64,000 bases of DNA from Chryseobacterium panacisoli (GCF_008274625.1 NZ_VTRU01000001.1:1612001-1676000), one strand, 5' to 3'. Positions 1 through 9,531 are shown, counted from the first letter of the stretch. Notes: generated by a model from the letters alone, not told the origin. A program made the numbers and translations.

Positions 1-1898
1 TGATAAATTTCTTCGGATCCTCAGTAAGCATCTCTTTTTGCAAATGAGAAGCGTCTTTCTTTTTTAATAAATTCATCCATTGGTATGTTTTTTTGATGGC
101 AACTACATAGATGATCATTTCTGTATCTGTTATTTTAAACTTCAGAAAGTTTTTATTTCCTGTATTTATTTTCCCTGATGAAATTTCGGTTACATATAAT
201 TTAAAAAAATGATATCCGAAAAGAATATACCATCCAAAAAGTATGGATTGCAAAAGAGCGGAAATGATCAGCTGGGAAACAAAATAATCACAGCCCAACG
301 GAATTTTAAAGAAGCTTTTTATTTCATCGATAGCAATAAAAGACAAATGGCTGTCCTCTAAAAAAGTAAAACCATACGCTGGAAGCTTCATGTATACAAA
401 CCATTGAACAGCAAACGACAACACAAATAATACTCCCCGCATAATTTGACTCGTCCATTTTTCCTTCCCGGAACATTCCGTATTGGTGACTTTGGTGATG
501 GTAAAATGAAAAATAGCAGGAATTAAAAATAAAATCAACCCTTTCAAAATAGAATCTGAGTAACAATGGGTGTAGGTAACGATTAATGAGAGAAAAAGCA
601 GCAATACAGTAAATTCATAATTGATGATAAAGAAAATAAGGTTCCAGAATGTTTTTTTACCGGATTTTTCTTGAGACGGATATCTGCCATCCAGTTTATA
701 GGTAAGTTCTGTAGTCGTTGTATTTTGCAGGATAGGAAGAGTGATGGTATCTTTTAAAAAATCGGTAACATGTCCGAAAGCACCACCGCCTCCCGAAGTA
801 ATATAATGTTTGATCTCTTTGTCGTAACCTTTCTCATTTTCATCTAATTTATAATGTGAATAATGATGAATATCTCCTGTAAGCACCACATCAAAAATAA
901 TTTCTGACTTTATATTACTGGCCTCCAATTTTCTGACCGCTTCTTTCATTGTTCTTATGATATATTCCAGGCTATCCAGGCGCTGTCTTCTCTTGTGTCT
1001 GTCTTTTATCTGATAATTGTACCAGTAAGGTTCCGCAATGAGCAGGATAATGTGGTTTGTATCATTTCCTTTTGATATTTTCTCGACATATTCAGTAAAA
1101 AAAGTCATCTGAGGAATATCAATATCACCGAGTAATTGATTGTCAATACCCATTAAGTGAACATTGCTCCTCAGTGAATATGCAAAATAGCTTCGGTTCT
1201 GTACGGTTCTGTAATCACTGATTTTACTTCTCTGGCACATCAGCCTGAAAAAAGCGCTTAAACCATCGTACCAGTCGTGATTTCCCGGTGTGGCAATGAG
1301 TATCGGGCCTGCCTCTTTTGTATCGGGAGCGACAAGTCTTAAAGGTCCCTTGAAGCGGTCTCTGTAATTAATCTCAGAGCCTACGGGATACACCAGATCA
1401 CCTCCCACTACCAAAACAGATCCCCTTTTCAGTTTGATTTCACTCTCATCTTCAACATCTCTGTTGAATTCATTTTTAAAAGAATAGATATAGCTTTCTC
1501 TTGTCAAATGGTAAAAAACAGAGGTTGTAGCATCAAAACCATCGCCGGTATCTGCAATGAAATCAAACCAGAATTCATCTTCCGATTCATCACAATTATT
1601 CTCTGTAAGTTCTCCTCCCGTATCTTTTCCCAAAGCAGTCTGCATTTCTCTTTTATCAATGATAGAAAGGATGTCTGCAGACAGAGAAACCATTCTGAAA
1701 CTATTCATCAGCCCGGTAAAATCAAACCATTTGACAGGTTTTTGGGGAATAAAGTAATAAGGGTATTTTCCAGCAACATCTTTGAATATTTTCACTTTTT
1801 TAGAAGCATAAAAGCTATCTTTAAAGTAAAATATCAGAAATGTAACTGCAGCGAGCAGCAGAAGATAAAAAAATAGTGTTTCCATCATATTATGCATT
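1..1898 (-). CDS. Membrane-attached metallophosphoesterase (3' end beyond the window)
   Basis: Reading the minus strand from ATG at 1898 (in-frame ATGs also at 1889 and 1886) gives an uninterrupted frame to base 1, so the gene is cut by the left edge. Calcineurin-like motifs appear in order: DTGDGFD, GGDLVYPVG, GNHDWYDG and GDIHHYSH, which together match a binuclear metal phosphoesterase site. Residues about 7-25 form one hydrophobic segment. After the catalytic domain there are several further hydrophobic stretches (LLLFLSLIVTY, GLILFLIPAIF, GVLFVLSFAVQWFVY and another), so the protein is probably anchored in the inner membrane. The substrate cannot be told. The phosphoesterase call is secure; the exact start is not. 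Confidence 0.85.
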
Positions 1899-2114
1899 GA
1901 GTTGGTCTTCGTTTTCCAGTATTCTTATGCTCCAAAAGTTTTTAAGGATTCCGAACTGGAAATTATTAGTTCACTATCAAATGTATGAAATTTGGAATTC
2001 GAATCATATAACACTTTTGTAGTATTTTATTATTTTAAAAAAATATTTATGACTATAGATTTGAAATAAAATAATTAGATTTATTAATATTATCATCATT
2101 GTAAAACAATTGTT

Positions 2115-2546
2115 ATGAAAACCAATACCTACCCTTCCAAGTATGCATTACCAAAAGGAATTTTCACAGTTGGAAAAACAAAATTCAAATGGTACGATCT
2201 GGCTGATGACCCGGCAGAAATCTCTCCACAGGACATCCATAATGCCCGGTTATGTGTGGAATATGCTGAAGAAGATTTCCAAAATATTGATGATTTGGGA
2301 TTTATCATTATGCATCGTTGCGGAGAAAACTATCTCCTTCTGGTATGTACTTGGCGCAGTGAGAATGAATTATGGGAAAGTGTTTATTATGACGGTTCCG
2401 GCAACTTTGAAATATGGGACAGAAACAAAACCCACCTCCCTACTTACTGTGTCTGGGAAATGGGTATTGTATATCATGAATCCCAATCCTGGAAAAAATA
2501 TCTGGGTTCAGGGCGGGAAGAAAATGTCTTTCTGTATTGTCGTTGA
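2115..2546 (+). CDS. Small conserved-looking cytosolic protein of unknown function
   Basis: A 143-residue protein without signal peptide or membrane segment. It is rich in Trp, Tyr and acidic residues (KFKWYDLADDP, LLLVCTWRSENELWESVYY, CVWEMGIVYHESQSWKKYL). I do not recognise a named family. The C-terminus may be shifted: the frame stops soon after SGREEN, while the overlapping +1 frame continues for about 15 codons as VDYLESSLSDEGRIL to a stop at 2589. A single-base change would join the two. It stands alone, with AT-rich DNA upstream. Confidence 0.65.
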   Translation: MKTNTYPSKYALPKGIFTVGKTKFKWYDLADDPAEISPQDIHNARLCVEYAEEDFQNIDDLGFIIMHRCGENYLLLVCTWRSENELWESVYYDGSGNFEIWDRNKTHLPTYCVWEMGIVYHESQSWKKYLGSGREENVFLYCR

Positions 2547-2691
2547 CTACCTCGAATCTTCGCTTTCTGATGAAGGAAGAATCTTATAAGAAAAGGAGAT
2601 TCTTTCTGTTTTTAAGAAGATAGACCGTAATTATCTTTTATTACATCTTTTTTACTGTTTTTCAATATCTTCGCCTTTATAAAATCAGAAC

Positions 2692-5493
2692 ATGAAAAAA
2701 GGGCTTATTGCAATTTCTTTATTTATTACTCAGATCATTTCCGCACAGAATTACTCCCAATATGTGAATCCTTTTATCGGAACCGGAGGTCATGGCCATA
2801 CTTTCCCGGGGGCAATCGTTCCATTCGGGATGGTGCAGCTTTCTCCGGATACAAGAATTGACGGAAGCTGGGACGGATGCAGCGGATATCATTATTCGGA
2901 TTCTGTAATCTATGGTTTTTCTCATACCCACCTGAATGGCACAGGTGTTTCAGATTATGGAGACATTATGCTGATGCCTACAATGGGAAATCCAAGTCTT
3001 AGCAGTAAAGATTATGCTTCAAAATTTTCGCATAAAAATGAAAAAGCAGCTGCAGGATATTATGCTGTTAAATTAGATAAACATAATATCGGCGTTCGCC
3101 TGACAGCGACAAAAAGAGTCGGCTATCATGAATACACTTTCAATAATACTGGTGAAGCGAATATTATTTTAGACCTCAATCACAGAGATAAACTTCTGGA
3201 AGGAGAAGTAAAAGTGATTGATGATAAAACCATTGAAATTTTCAGAAGAAGTGAAGCCTGGGCCACCAACCAATATATCTACGCCAGAATTGAGTTTTCA
3301 AAACCTATGAAAATTTCAAAAAAAGAGGTTAACGGAAAAGATGAAAACAATCTGTTTACAGGAACAAAACTTGCCTTGGCATTTTCAACCCACATTAAAA
3401 AAGGAGAAAAGATCAATGTAAAAGTTTCTATTTCTCCCACAGGCTACGAAGGAGCTGGCAAAAATATGCTGGCAGAAGGACAATCAAAGGATTTTGATGC
3501 TGTAAGAAAACAGGCAGAAACCGACTGGGACAAAGAGCTTTCAAAAATTGAAGTGAAGTCTGATGATAAAAATAAATTAGCTGTTTTTTACACCGCTCTT
3601 TATCATGTTTTCACACAACCAAACATCAATATGGATGTTGACGGGAAATACAGAGGCAGGGACAACAAGTTATATAATGCAACCGGTTTTGATTATTACA
3701 CGGTCTTTTCACTCTGGGATACTTTCAGAGGAGCTCATCCGTTAATGACTTTGATTGACAGAAAGAGAACTGCAGATTTTATCAATACATTCATCAAACA
3801 ATATGAACAGGGTGGGAAACTTCCGGTCTGGGAACTGGCTTCCAATGAAACAGAATGCATGATCGGCTATCACTCCGTTTCAGTAATTGCAGATGCTATG
3901 GCTAAAGGAATTCAGGGGTTTGATTACGAAAAGGCTTTTCAGGCAGCTAAAGGTTCAGCCATGCAGGATATTTTCGGATTGAATGCTTACAAACAGAATA
4001 ATTATATCAGTATCGATGATGAGCATGAAAGTGTTTCCAAAACCGTAGAATATGCCTATGACGACTGGTGTATTGCTCAAATGGCAAAAATTTTAGGCAA
4101 AAAAGAAGATTATCAGTATTTCATGAAACGTTCTCAAAACTGGAAAAACCTTTATAATCCTAAAACAGGGTTTATGCAGCCAAGAAAGAACGGAAACTGG
4201 TATGAACCTTTTGATCCGAGAGAAGTGAATAACAATTATACAGAAGGAAACTCATGGCATTATTCTTATTCTGTACAGCAGGATATTCCAGGACTTATAG
4301 CGGCTCATGGCGGAAAAGAAAAATTTGAACAGTTCATTGATGCCATCTTTACCGCACCAGATACAACAACAGGAAGGGAACAGGTAGATATCACAGGATT
4401 GATGGGACAATATGCCCAGGGAAATGAGCCAAGCCACCACATTGCTTATCTGTACAATTTTGTAGATAAGCCAGAAAAAACAGATGCCAAAATAAAATAT
4501 ATCCTTGATAATTTTTATAAAAATACACCTGACGGATTGATTGGAAATGAAGACTGCGGCCAGATGAGTGCATGGTATATTCTCAGTTCTATGGGAATTT
4601 ATTCTGTTACCCCAGGATTACCGGAATGGGAAACGACAACGCCTTATTTTGATGAAATCAAACTTCATCTGGAAGACGGTACCACAAAAATCATTACTAA
4701 AAATACCGGCAGAGCAGAGCTTAAAAAACTTGGTTTTGAAAATATAAAACCTGTTAAGGATTTTAAATATGCAGAACAAACAGCTTCACCCGTAATCGCG
4801 GCTGACAGAATTTTTGATTTTTCTACCAAAGTTGAGATCACTCCCTTACATCCAAATGACAAGGTATATTATATGACCATGGATGAAAGCGACAGCAATA
4901 AAAGAAAGACTTTCTCTGCTTACAAAGGACCATTCTCCATCACCAAAACTACCCAGGTAATGGCGTATGCTGAAAGAAGCGGAGAAAAAAGTTCTGTAAC
5001 CACGGCCAATTTTAACAGAAGACCTAATTATTGGGATATTAATATCACGTCTAAGGTGACTCCACAGTACAGCGCTACCGGAAAGCTGGCTCTTATTGAC
5101 GGAATCAGAGGTGATATCAACTGGAGAAAAGGTGAATGGCAAGGCTATCAGGGACAAAATTTTGAAGCCATCATTGATTTCAAATCTCCTCAGCATATCA
5201 AATCACTATCTTCCACCTATCTTCAGGACAGCAGAGCATGGATTCTGATGCCTAAAAAAGTGGAATACTACGCTTCTATGAACGGAAAAGATTTTATTCT
5301 TCTAAAAACTATTGACAATGACATTGATCCTAAGGATGAAAAGGTACAGATCAAAGATTTTTCTACTGAAATTCTTCCTACCGAAGCCCGATACATCAAA
5401 GTAAAAGCCTACTATTTCGGAAAACTTCCGGAATGGCATCAGGGAGCAGGAGGAGATGCTTATATTTTCATTGATGAGATTTCTGCGAGATAA
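2692..5493 (+). CDS. Secreted GH92 family alpha-mannosidase-like glycosidase
   Basis: A 933-residue exported glycosidase. The N-terminus is a signal peptide (MKKGLIAISLFITQIISAQ) followed by the GH92 start YVNPFIGTGGHGHTFPGA. Catalytic-domain blocks are visible: NEPSHH near residue 578 and GNEDCGQMSAW near 618, which carry the acid/base residues in this family. The last part, from about residue 720, looks like a chitobiase-type C-terminal domain followed by a discoidin (F5/8C)-like domain that probably binds carbohydrate. GH92 enzymes are calcium-dependent exo-alpha-mannosidases that trim N-glycans, so host or fungal glycoprotein is a likely target (inference). There is no SusC/SusD pair next to it. 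Confidence 0.93.
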   Translation: MKKGLIAISLFITQIISAQNYSQYVNPFIGTGGHGHTFPGAIVPFGMVQLSPDTRIDGSWDGCSGYHYSDSVIYGFSHTHLNGTGVSDYGDIMLMPTMGNPSLSSKDYASKFSHKNEKAAAGYYAVKLDKHNIGVRLTATKRVGYHEYTFNNTGEANIILDLNHRDKLLEGEVKVIDDKTIEIFRRSEAWATNQYIYARIEFSKPMKISKKEVNGKDENNLFTGTKLALAFSTHIKKGEKINVKVSISPTGYEGAGKNMLAEGQSKDFDAVRKQAETDWDKELSKIEVKSDDKNKLAVFYTALYHVFTQPNINMDVDGKYRGRDNKLYNATGFDYYTVFSLWDTFRGAHPLMTLIDRKRTADFINTFIKQYEQGGKLPVWELASNETECMIGYHSVSVIADAMAKGIQGFDYEKAFQAAKGSAMQDIFGLNAYKQNNYISIDDEHESVSKTVEYAYDDWCIAQMAKILGKKEDYQYFMKRSQNWKNLYNPKTGFMQPRKNGNWYEPFDPREVNNNYTEGNSWHYSYSVQQDIPGLIAAHGGKEKFEQFIDAIFTAPDTTTGREQVDITGLMGQYAQGNEPSHHIAYLYNFVDKPEKTDAKIKYILDNFYKNTPDGLIGNEDCGQMSAWYILSSMGIYSVTPGLPEWETTTPYFDEIKLHLEDGTTKIITKNTGRAELKKLGFENIKPVKDFKYAEQTASPVIAADRIFDFSTKVEITPLHPNDKVYYMTMDESDSNKRKTFSAYKGPFSITKTTQVMAYAERSGEKSSVTTANFNRRPNYWDINITSKVTPQYSATGKLALIDGIRGDINWRKGEWQGYQGQNFEAIIDFKSPQHIKSLSSTYLQDSRAWILMPKKVEYYASMNGKDFILLKTIDNDIDPKDEKVQIKDFSTEILPTEARYIKVKAYYFGKLPEWHQGAGGDAYIFIDEISAR

Positions 5494-5508
5494 AAACCAC
5501 AATTATAT

Positions 5509-6273
5509 ATGAAAAAATTATCATTACTGCTCTTTTTACTCTTAAGTATCATAAAAGTTTCAGCCTGTAAATGTGTATTTGAAACATTACCACAAAATTA
5601 TTTAAATGCAAGCATTGTAGGCATAATTAAAATTGTAAGAGTGTATGATGAAGATTCTCAACAGCGAAACTATAAAGCTGATGTTGAATTTGAAAAAGTT
5701 TATAAAGGAACAACATTCAAAACGATGAATGTAAGAGGCCTGATTGGAAATTCGTATTCTGGAGCATGCGAAATTAATGTACAGCCTAATGAAAGATATC
5801 TGATCTTTCTAAAATCCGATAGCACCTATGTTATTTCATCCTGTACTCCAAAAGCAAAACTGGGAATTAAACCAACAAAGGCTGAAAATTTATGGCTTAA
5901 AAACCTGGGCAAAGCCTTCACCTATTTAGATAATAATAAATTCAGGTTTATAGGCCTGCAGTTTACTAGTTGCTATGATGAAACCCAATCTGAATATGGA
6001 TCTGATCTATCAAAAATCAGTAAATTCAAACCTAAGCAGCCTTTTGCTATTTATAAAGTAAAAATAGATGATAGGTCAAAAATTCAGGAAATTACTCCTG
6101 TTACAACTTTTGGAAGTAAGGATGATACAATCGAAAATATACTGAAAACAAATATGATTGTCTCTACACCAACATCTTTCTGGATTCCCAATCAAAAAGA
6201 AGCTTTACTTTTTCTTTTTTATAATAAAGAAAATATAGGAAAGCCATACGACGAAGTCATATCCTGTGATTAA
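5509..6273 (+). CDS. Secreted Cys-rich protein with a TIMP/NTR-like N-terminus
   Basis: A 254-residue protein with a signal peptide (MKKLSLLLFLLLSIIKVSA) and a mature end CKCVFETLPQ. The region CKC...ASIVGIIKIVRVYD...VEFEKVYKG...YLIFL...SSCTP resembles the netrin/TIMP-like beta-barrel found in many Bacteroidota exported proteins, where an N-terminal CxC pairs with downstream cysteines. The C-terminal half (from about residue 140) is unrecognised. It begins 15 bp after the GH92 gene and probably shares its transcript, ending at the hairpin at 6283-6314. The function is unknown; the family resemblance is from memory. Confidence 0.7.
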   Translation: MKKLSLLLFLLLSIIKVSACKCVFETLPQNYLNASIVGIIKIVRVYDEDSQQRNYKADVEFEKVYKGTTFKTMNVRGLIGNSYSGACEINVQPNERYLIFLKSDSTYVISSCTPKAKLGIKPTKAENLWLKNLGKAFTYLDNNKFRFIGLQFTSCYDETQSEYGSDLSKISKFKPKQPFAIYKVKIDDRSKIQEITPVTTFGSKDDTIENILKTNMIVSTPTSFWIPNQKEALLFLFYNKENIGKPYDEVISCD

Positions 6274-6282
6274 GCTAAAATA

Positions 6283-6314
6283 AAACCCCTCTTAAGAATT
6301 TTGAAGAGGGGTTT
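6283..6314. terminator. Bidirectional rho-independent terminator
   Basis: AAACCCCTCT and AGAGGGGTTT form a perfect 10-bp stem with a 12-nt loop and T-rich flank on the plus side. It lies between two convergent genes and can serve both. Confidence 0.85.
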
Positions 6315-6320
6315 ATTTTT

Positions 6321-7043
6321 TTAATTCATTCTTTCCGACCATTGAAGGACTTCCGGAAGTTCCCTATCAGAAAATTCGATGTGGATCACTCTCCTTTTCT
6401 TTCCGTTGGTTGTGCGATTTGAACCGTGAAGCGTTAAAGGTTTCATAATCATAATCCCGCCTTTTTCAACATTGCAGATTTCTTCTGTTTCAATGGTCCA
6501 GTCGATGGTTTCCGGTCTGTAAATGCCTTTTGCATGAGATTTTGGAACTACTTTTAAAGCTCCGTTATTTTCATCGGTATCATCCAGATGGATTCTGATG
6601 GTATAGATATTTTCCAGAATATCCAGAGGAGGCTGCACCGCAAACTGATTCTTTTTAGTTGTCCATGGACCGAAATCAGGTAAATCCAGTTTTTTATCTA
6701 CAGAAATAGTCAGATCCTGATGATAGGCTACATACCAATTGGAAGTTTCAGGTTTATCAAAATAAATGCTTTTTACTACAAAATATTTTTCTCCGAAGAT
6801 TTCCTTAATCACTCTCTGAATGTTTTCATTGAAAACAAGGTTTTTGATTTCCGGAACTTCTTTTAAAAACTGTCTAATTGCAAACAAGTCTTCAGATTTT
6901 CTGAAATTCTCTTTTGAGGTATCTATATGTTGCAGAACATGATTTATTTCTTCAAGTTCTGTCTGTGAAAACATAGTATTGATAACAGTAAAGCCATATT
7001 CTTGAATATGGCTTTTATTGATTTTTAAGTTGTTTAAACTCAT
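6321..7043 (-). CDS. Phytanoyl-CoA dioxygenase (PhyH) family Fe(II)/2-oxoglutarate oxygenase
   Basis: A 240-residue protein of PhyH length. The HxD iron ligand pair is seen in AYHQDLT, the distal part in NGALKVVPKSHAKGI, and the 2-oxoglutarate/iron His in the LTLHGSNRTTNGKKRRVIHIEF region. Members hydroxylate small molecules with 2-oxoglutarate and oxygen; the substrate here is unknown. It starts 6 bp after the stop of the upstream symporter gene, so the two are probably co-transcribed, which hints at an organic-acid or amino-acid substrate (inference). Confidence 0.88.
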   Translation of the reverse strand: MSLNNLKINKSHIQEYGFTVINTMFSQTELEEINHVLQHIDTSKENFRKSEDLFAIRQFLKEVPEIKNLVFNENIQRVIKEIFGEKYFVVKSIYFDKPETSNWYVAYHQDLTISVDKKLDLPDFGPWTTKKNQFAVQPPLDILENIYTIRIHLDDTDENNGALKVVPKSHAKGIYRPETIDWTIETEEICNVEKGGIMIMKPLTLHGSNRTTNGKKRRVIHIEFSDRELPEVLQWSERMN

Positions 7044-7049
7044 TGATAT

Positions 7050-8300
7050 TTAAATTTTATCTAATGGCTCTGTCAATTGTCCTTCCCATTTGGAAACTGC
7101 AGAAGTTGCTAATGTATTTCCTAATACGTTGGTCATACTTCTTCCCATGTCACAGAAATGGTCAATCGGTAAGATCAAAGCAATTCCTTCCGGTGGAATA
7201 CCGAACATAGAACACGTTGCCACAATAATTACCAGAGAAGCTCTCGGAACACCGGCAATTCCTTTTGAAGTAAGCATTAATACCAATAGCATGGTGATCT
7301 GCTGACCAAGGCTCATTTCGATCCCGTAGATCTGAGCAATAAAGATTGAAGCAAATGTCATATACATCATACTTCCATCAAGGTTGAAAGAATATCCTAA
7401 AGGTAAAATAAAGGACACTACTCTGCTGTTGCATCCAAATTTTTCAAGCTCTTCCACCAATTTTGGGAACACAGCTTCTGAACTCGTTGTAGAGAAAGCG
7501 ATCAGTAATGGCTCTTTAATTCTTTTTAACAGGTCAAAAAGACGGTTTCCTAAGATAAAATAGCCTACCAGTAATAGTACCAGCCAAAGAACTGCAATAG
7601 CAAAGAAGAAGTCTCTTAAATAAATAGCATATACTTTAAATATTTCAAACCCATTGGTAGCCACTACTGCTGCAATAGCTCCCAAGACTCCCAGCGGAGC
7701 AAACCACATGATATACCCTACCATTTTAAGGATTGCGTGAGCGATAATATCAAAAAGCTTCACTACAGGCTTGGAATACTCTTCTCCTAAATTGGCAAGA
7801 GCCACTCCAAACATCACAGCAAATATCACAATCTGCAATACTTCATTGGTAGCAAAGGCTTCAAATAAACTTTTAGGAATCATATGCTTTACAAAGTCTT
7901 CCATGGAGAAACTTTTACTGCTTTTAAGAAGTTCATCAGCAGAAGATACATCCTGAATCGGTAGTTTTGTGACATGTCCCGGCTCCAGCCAGTTAACGAG
8001 GATCAACCCGATAAAAAGGGAAACCAAAGAGGCGGAAATAAACCAAAGCATTGCTTTTGTTCCTACTCTTCCGATCATTTTAATATCGCTCATTTTGGCA
8101 ATACCCACCACTAAAGTCGTAAAAACCAAAGGAGCAATAATCATCTGTACCAATCTGATAAAAACCGTTCCCAACAGTTTGATGTTCTTAGCAAAAGGTT
8201 CTGCATTCTCAGGATATTTCACATGTACAATACCTCCGATTCCTACTCCAACAAGAAGGGCAATGATAATTGCTATAAAAAGTTTATTCTGTCCTTTCAT
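7050..8300 (-). CDS. Dicarboxylate/amino acid:cation symporter (SDF/DAACS family)
   Basis: A 416-residue multi-span protein of the GltP/DctA family. The family signatures are clear: the serine-rich hairpin FSTTSSEAVFPKL, the GYSFNLDGSMMYMTFASIF segment with the NxDG cation/substrate motif, and the C-terminal DHFCDMGRSMTNVLGN helix that binds the substrate carboxylate. It imports glutamate, aspartate or C4-dicarboxylates with H+ or Na+ across the inner membrane; which one cannot be decided. The promoter just upstream overlaps a 12-bp palindrome. It is the first gene of a two-gene unit with the PhyH oxygenase. Confidence 0.92.
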   Translation of the reverse strand: MKGQNKLFIAIIIALLVGVGIGGIVHVKYPENAEPFAKNIKLLGTVFIRLVQMIIAPLVFTTLVVGIAKMSDIKMIGRVGTKAMLWFISASLVSLFIGLILVNWLEPGHVTKLPIQDVSSADELLKSSKSFSMEDFVKHMIPKSLFEAFATNEVLQIVIFAVMFGVALANLGEEYSKPVVKLFDIIAHAILKMVGYIMWFAPLGVLGAIAAVVATNGFEIFKVYAIYLRDFFFAIAVLWLVLLLVGYFILGNRLFDLLKRIKEPLLIAFSTTSSEAVFPKLVEELEKFGCNSRVVSFILPLGYSFNLDGSMMYMTFASIFIAQIYGIEMSLGQQITMLLVLMLTSKGIAGVPRASLVIIVATCSMFGIPPEGIALILPIDHFCDMGRSMTNVLGNTLATSAVSKWEGQLTEPLDKI

Positions 8301-8312
8301 ATATATAGTTCA

Positions 8313-8327
8313 ATTTGCGCAAATATA
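8313..8327 (-). promoter_or_regulatory. Promoter -7 box and overlapping palindrome of the symporter gene
   Basis: On the minus strand TATATTTG (8327-8320) matches TAnnTTTG and lies about 20 nt from the start codon at 8300. The perfect palindrome ATTTGCGCAAAT (8313-8324) overlaps the box and the expected transcription start. I see no convincing -33 element. Confidence 0.55.
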
Positions 8328-8462
8328 ATGGTTTTTCAATTGGCAGAAGATTTTCTTCAATGGAGATTAATTTTACATTAAGTTTTTTATCCCTAAAAAT
8401 TAAAAGCCTGATTTAGATAATATTCTAAAAAAATTAAGAAACATTTATTGATTTTTTATTCC

Positions 8463-8490
8463 TTTGGTACAAATTTTATTATTACATTTG
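8463..8490 (+). promoter_or_regulatory. Promoter of the BON-domain operon
   Basis: TTTG at 8463-8466 and TACATTTG at 8483-8490 resemble the Bacteroidota -33 and -7 boxes. The spacing of 16 is slightly short. The start codon at 8521 leaves a leader of about 24 nt. Confidence 0.55.
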
Positions 8491-8520
8491 ATTGTATAAC
8501 AACATTAATAAATATACAAT

Positions 8521-9009
8521 ATGAAAAAAACTATTGCAATGGCTGCATTAGCTGTAGCTGTATCTTTCGGTGCTATTTCTTGTAAAAAGAAAGTTTCTGA
8601 TGCCGATCTTCAGACTCAGGCTACAACGGTAGTAACTTCTAATCCCAATGCTTCTGTTGAAGTAAAAGAAGGTGTAGCTCACTTAAGCGGTACTTTCGCA
8701 GATCAGCAGTCTAAAGACGCGATGATTGCAAAATTAAAAGCAATCAACGGAGTAAAAGACGTAATGGATATGTCTACTGTAGCTGCTGCTCCAGCTCCTG
8801 CACCTGTTGAAACTTCTTCTGCTGTAGATCCTGCTGTTCAGAAAAAAGTTCAGGATGCGGTGAAGGATTTCCCTTCTGTAAAGGTAGAAGTGGTAAACGG
8901 ACAGCTTACTCTTACAGGAAATGTTTCCGGCCTTCAGGCTAGAAAAATCAAAGAATCTGTAGACGCTTTGAAAATCGGAAAGTATAACAACAACCTAATC
9001 GTAAAATAA
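8521..9009 (+). CDS. BON-domain lipoprotein
   Basis: A 162-residue lipoprotein: the signal MKKTIAMAALAVAVSFGAISC ends in a lipobox Cys followed by KKK. Two BON-like repeats follow: about residues 28-80 (ASVEVKEGVAHLSGTF...INGVKDV) and 103-162 (SVKVEVVNGQLTLTGNV...LKIGKYNNNLIVK), joined by an Ala/Pro-rich linker. BON domains bind phospholipid or peptidoglycan-linked partners, so a role in envelope maintenance, like OsmY or YraP, is likely (inference). It lies 6 bp before the next gene, which also has a BON-like part. Confidence 0.85.
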   Translation: MKKTIAMAALAVAVSFGAISCKKKVSDADLQTQATTVVTSNPNASVEVKEGVAHLSGTFADQQSKDAMIAKLKAINGVKDVMDMSTVAAAPAPAPVETSSAVDPAVQKKVQDAVKDFPSVKVEVVNGQLTLTGNVSGLQARKIKESVDALKIGKYNNNLIVK

Positions 9010-9015
9010 TTTAAG

Positions 9016-9435
9016 ATGAGCGAATTACAAGATAAATATTCAAGCGTAGTTTCAGCGGCACAGTCTGCAGGGATCGCCAATCTTCAGGTTCAGGAGCAGG
9101 ATGGAATTCTTTATGTTTCCGGAAATGCTTCCAATACTGCGGCTAAAGATGCTGTATGGAATGCTTTAGGAGCTATTGATTCTACTTATTCTGCTTCAGA
9201 TATCAATATTGATGTACAGGTTGCAGGTCTTACTTCAGGAGCTTCTTTAACAGTGGCAACGGAAGATTCAAACCTGAATATCAGACAGGAGCCTTCTACT
9301 GAAGCTGCTGTTGTAGGTAAAGCGGCTAAAGGTTCTTCCGTAACTCTTATTGAGCAAACTTCTGATGACTGGTGGAAAGTGAAAACTGCTGACGGCCAGG
9401 AAGGATATGCTTATTCAAGATATTTAAGAGCATAA
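9016..9435 (+). CDS. BON-like plus bacterial SH3 domain protein
   Basis: A 139-residue protein. Residues about 1-70 look like a BON unit (GIANLQVQEQDGILYVSGNASN), and residues about 76-139 are a bacterial SH3 domain with its signature LNIRQEPSTEAAVVGKAAKGS and WWKVKTADGQEGYAYSRYL. SH3b domains bind peptidoglycan. No signal peptide is seen, so the location is unclear; it may act in the cytosol or be exported by another route. It is the second gene of an operon with the BON lipoprotein and is followed by a terminator at 9477-9500. Confidence 0.8.
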   Translation: MSELQDKYSSVVSAAQSAGIANLQVQEQDGILYVSGNASNTAAKDAVWNALGAIDSTYSASDINIDVQVAGLTSGASLTVATEDSNLNIRQEPSTEAAVVGKAAKGSSVTLIEQTSDDWWKVKTADGQEGYAYSRYLRA

Positions 9436-9476
9436 ATTTTATTAAAAAATAATAAATTTTCACAAAAAAAGCATAG

Positions 9477-9500
9477 AAACATCCCAACTTTGGGATGTTT
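9477..9500 (+). terminator. Rho-independent terminator of the BON operon
   Basis: AAACATCCCAA and TTGGGATGTTT form an 11-bp stem with a 2-nt spacer (so the real loop is a little larger), followed by T-rich sequence. Confidence 0.75.
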
Positions 9501-9531
9501 TTATATTTTTACGGCTCTGAAAAAAAAACTA

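Noticed and set aside
1508..1876. Plus-strand 122-codon frame
   Set aside because: It lies entirely within the minus-strand metallophosphoesterase, whose motifs are clear; the plus frame has no domain.
2143..2589. 148-codon plus-strand frame overlapping the small protein at 2115
   Set aside because: Only its last ~15 codons look protein-like; the rest is a shadow of the main frame.
9490..9531. Upstream TTG start for the outer-membrane beta-barrel gene
   Set aside because: It falls inside the terminator hairpin of the preceding operon and would disrupt the signal peptide at 9532.
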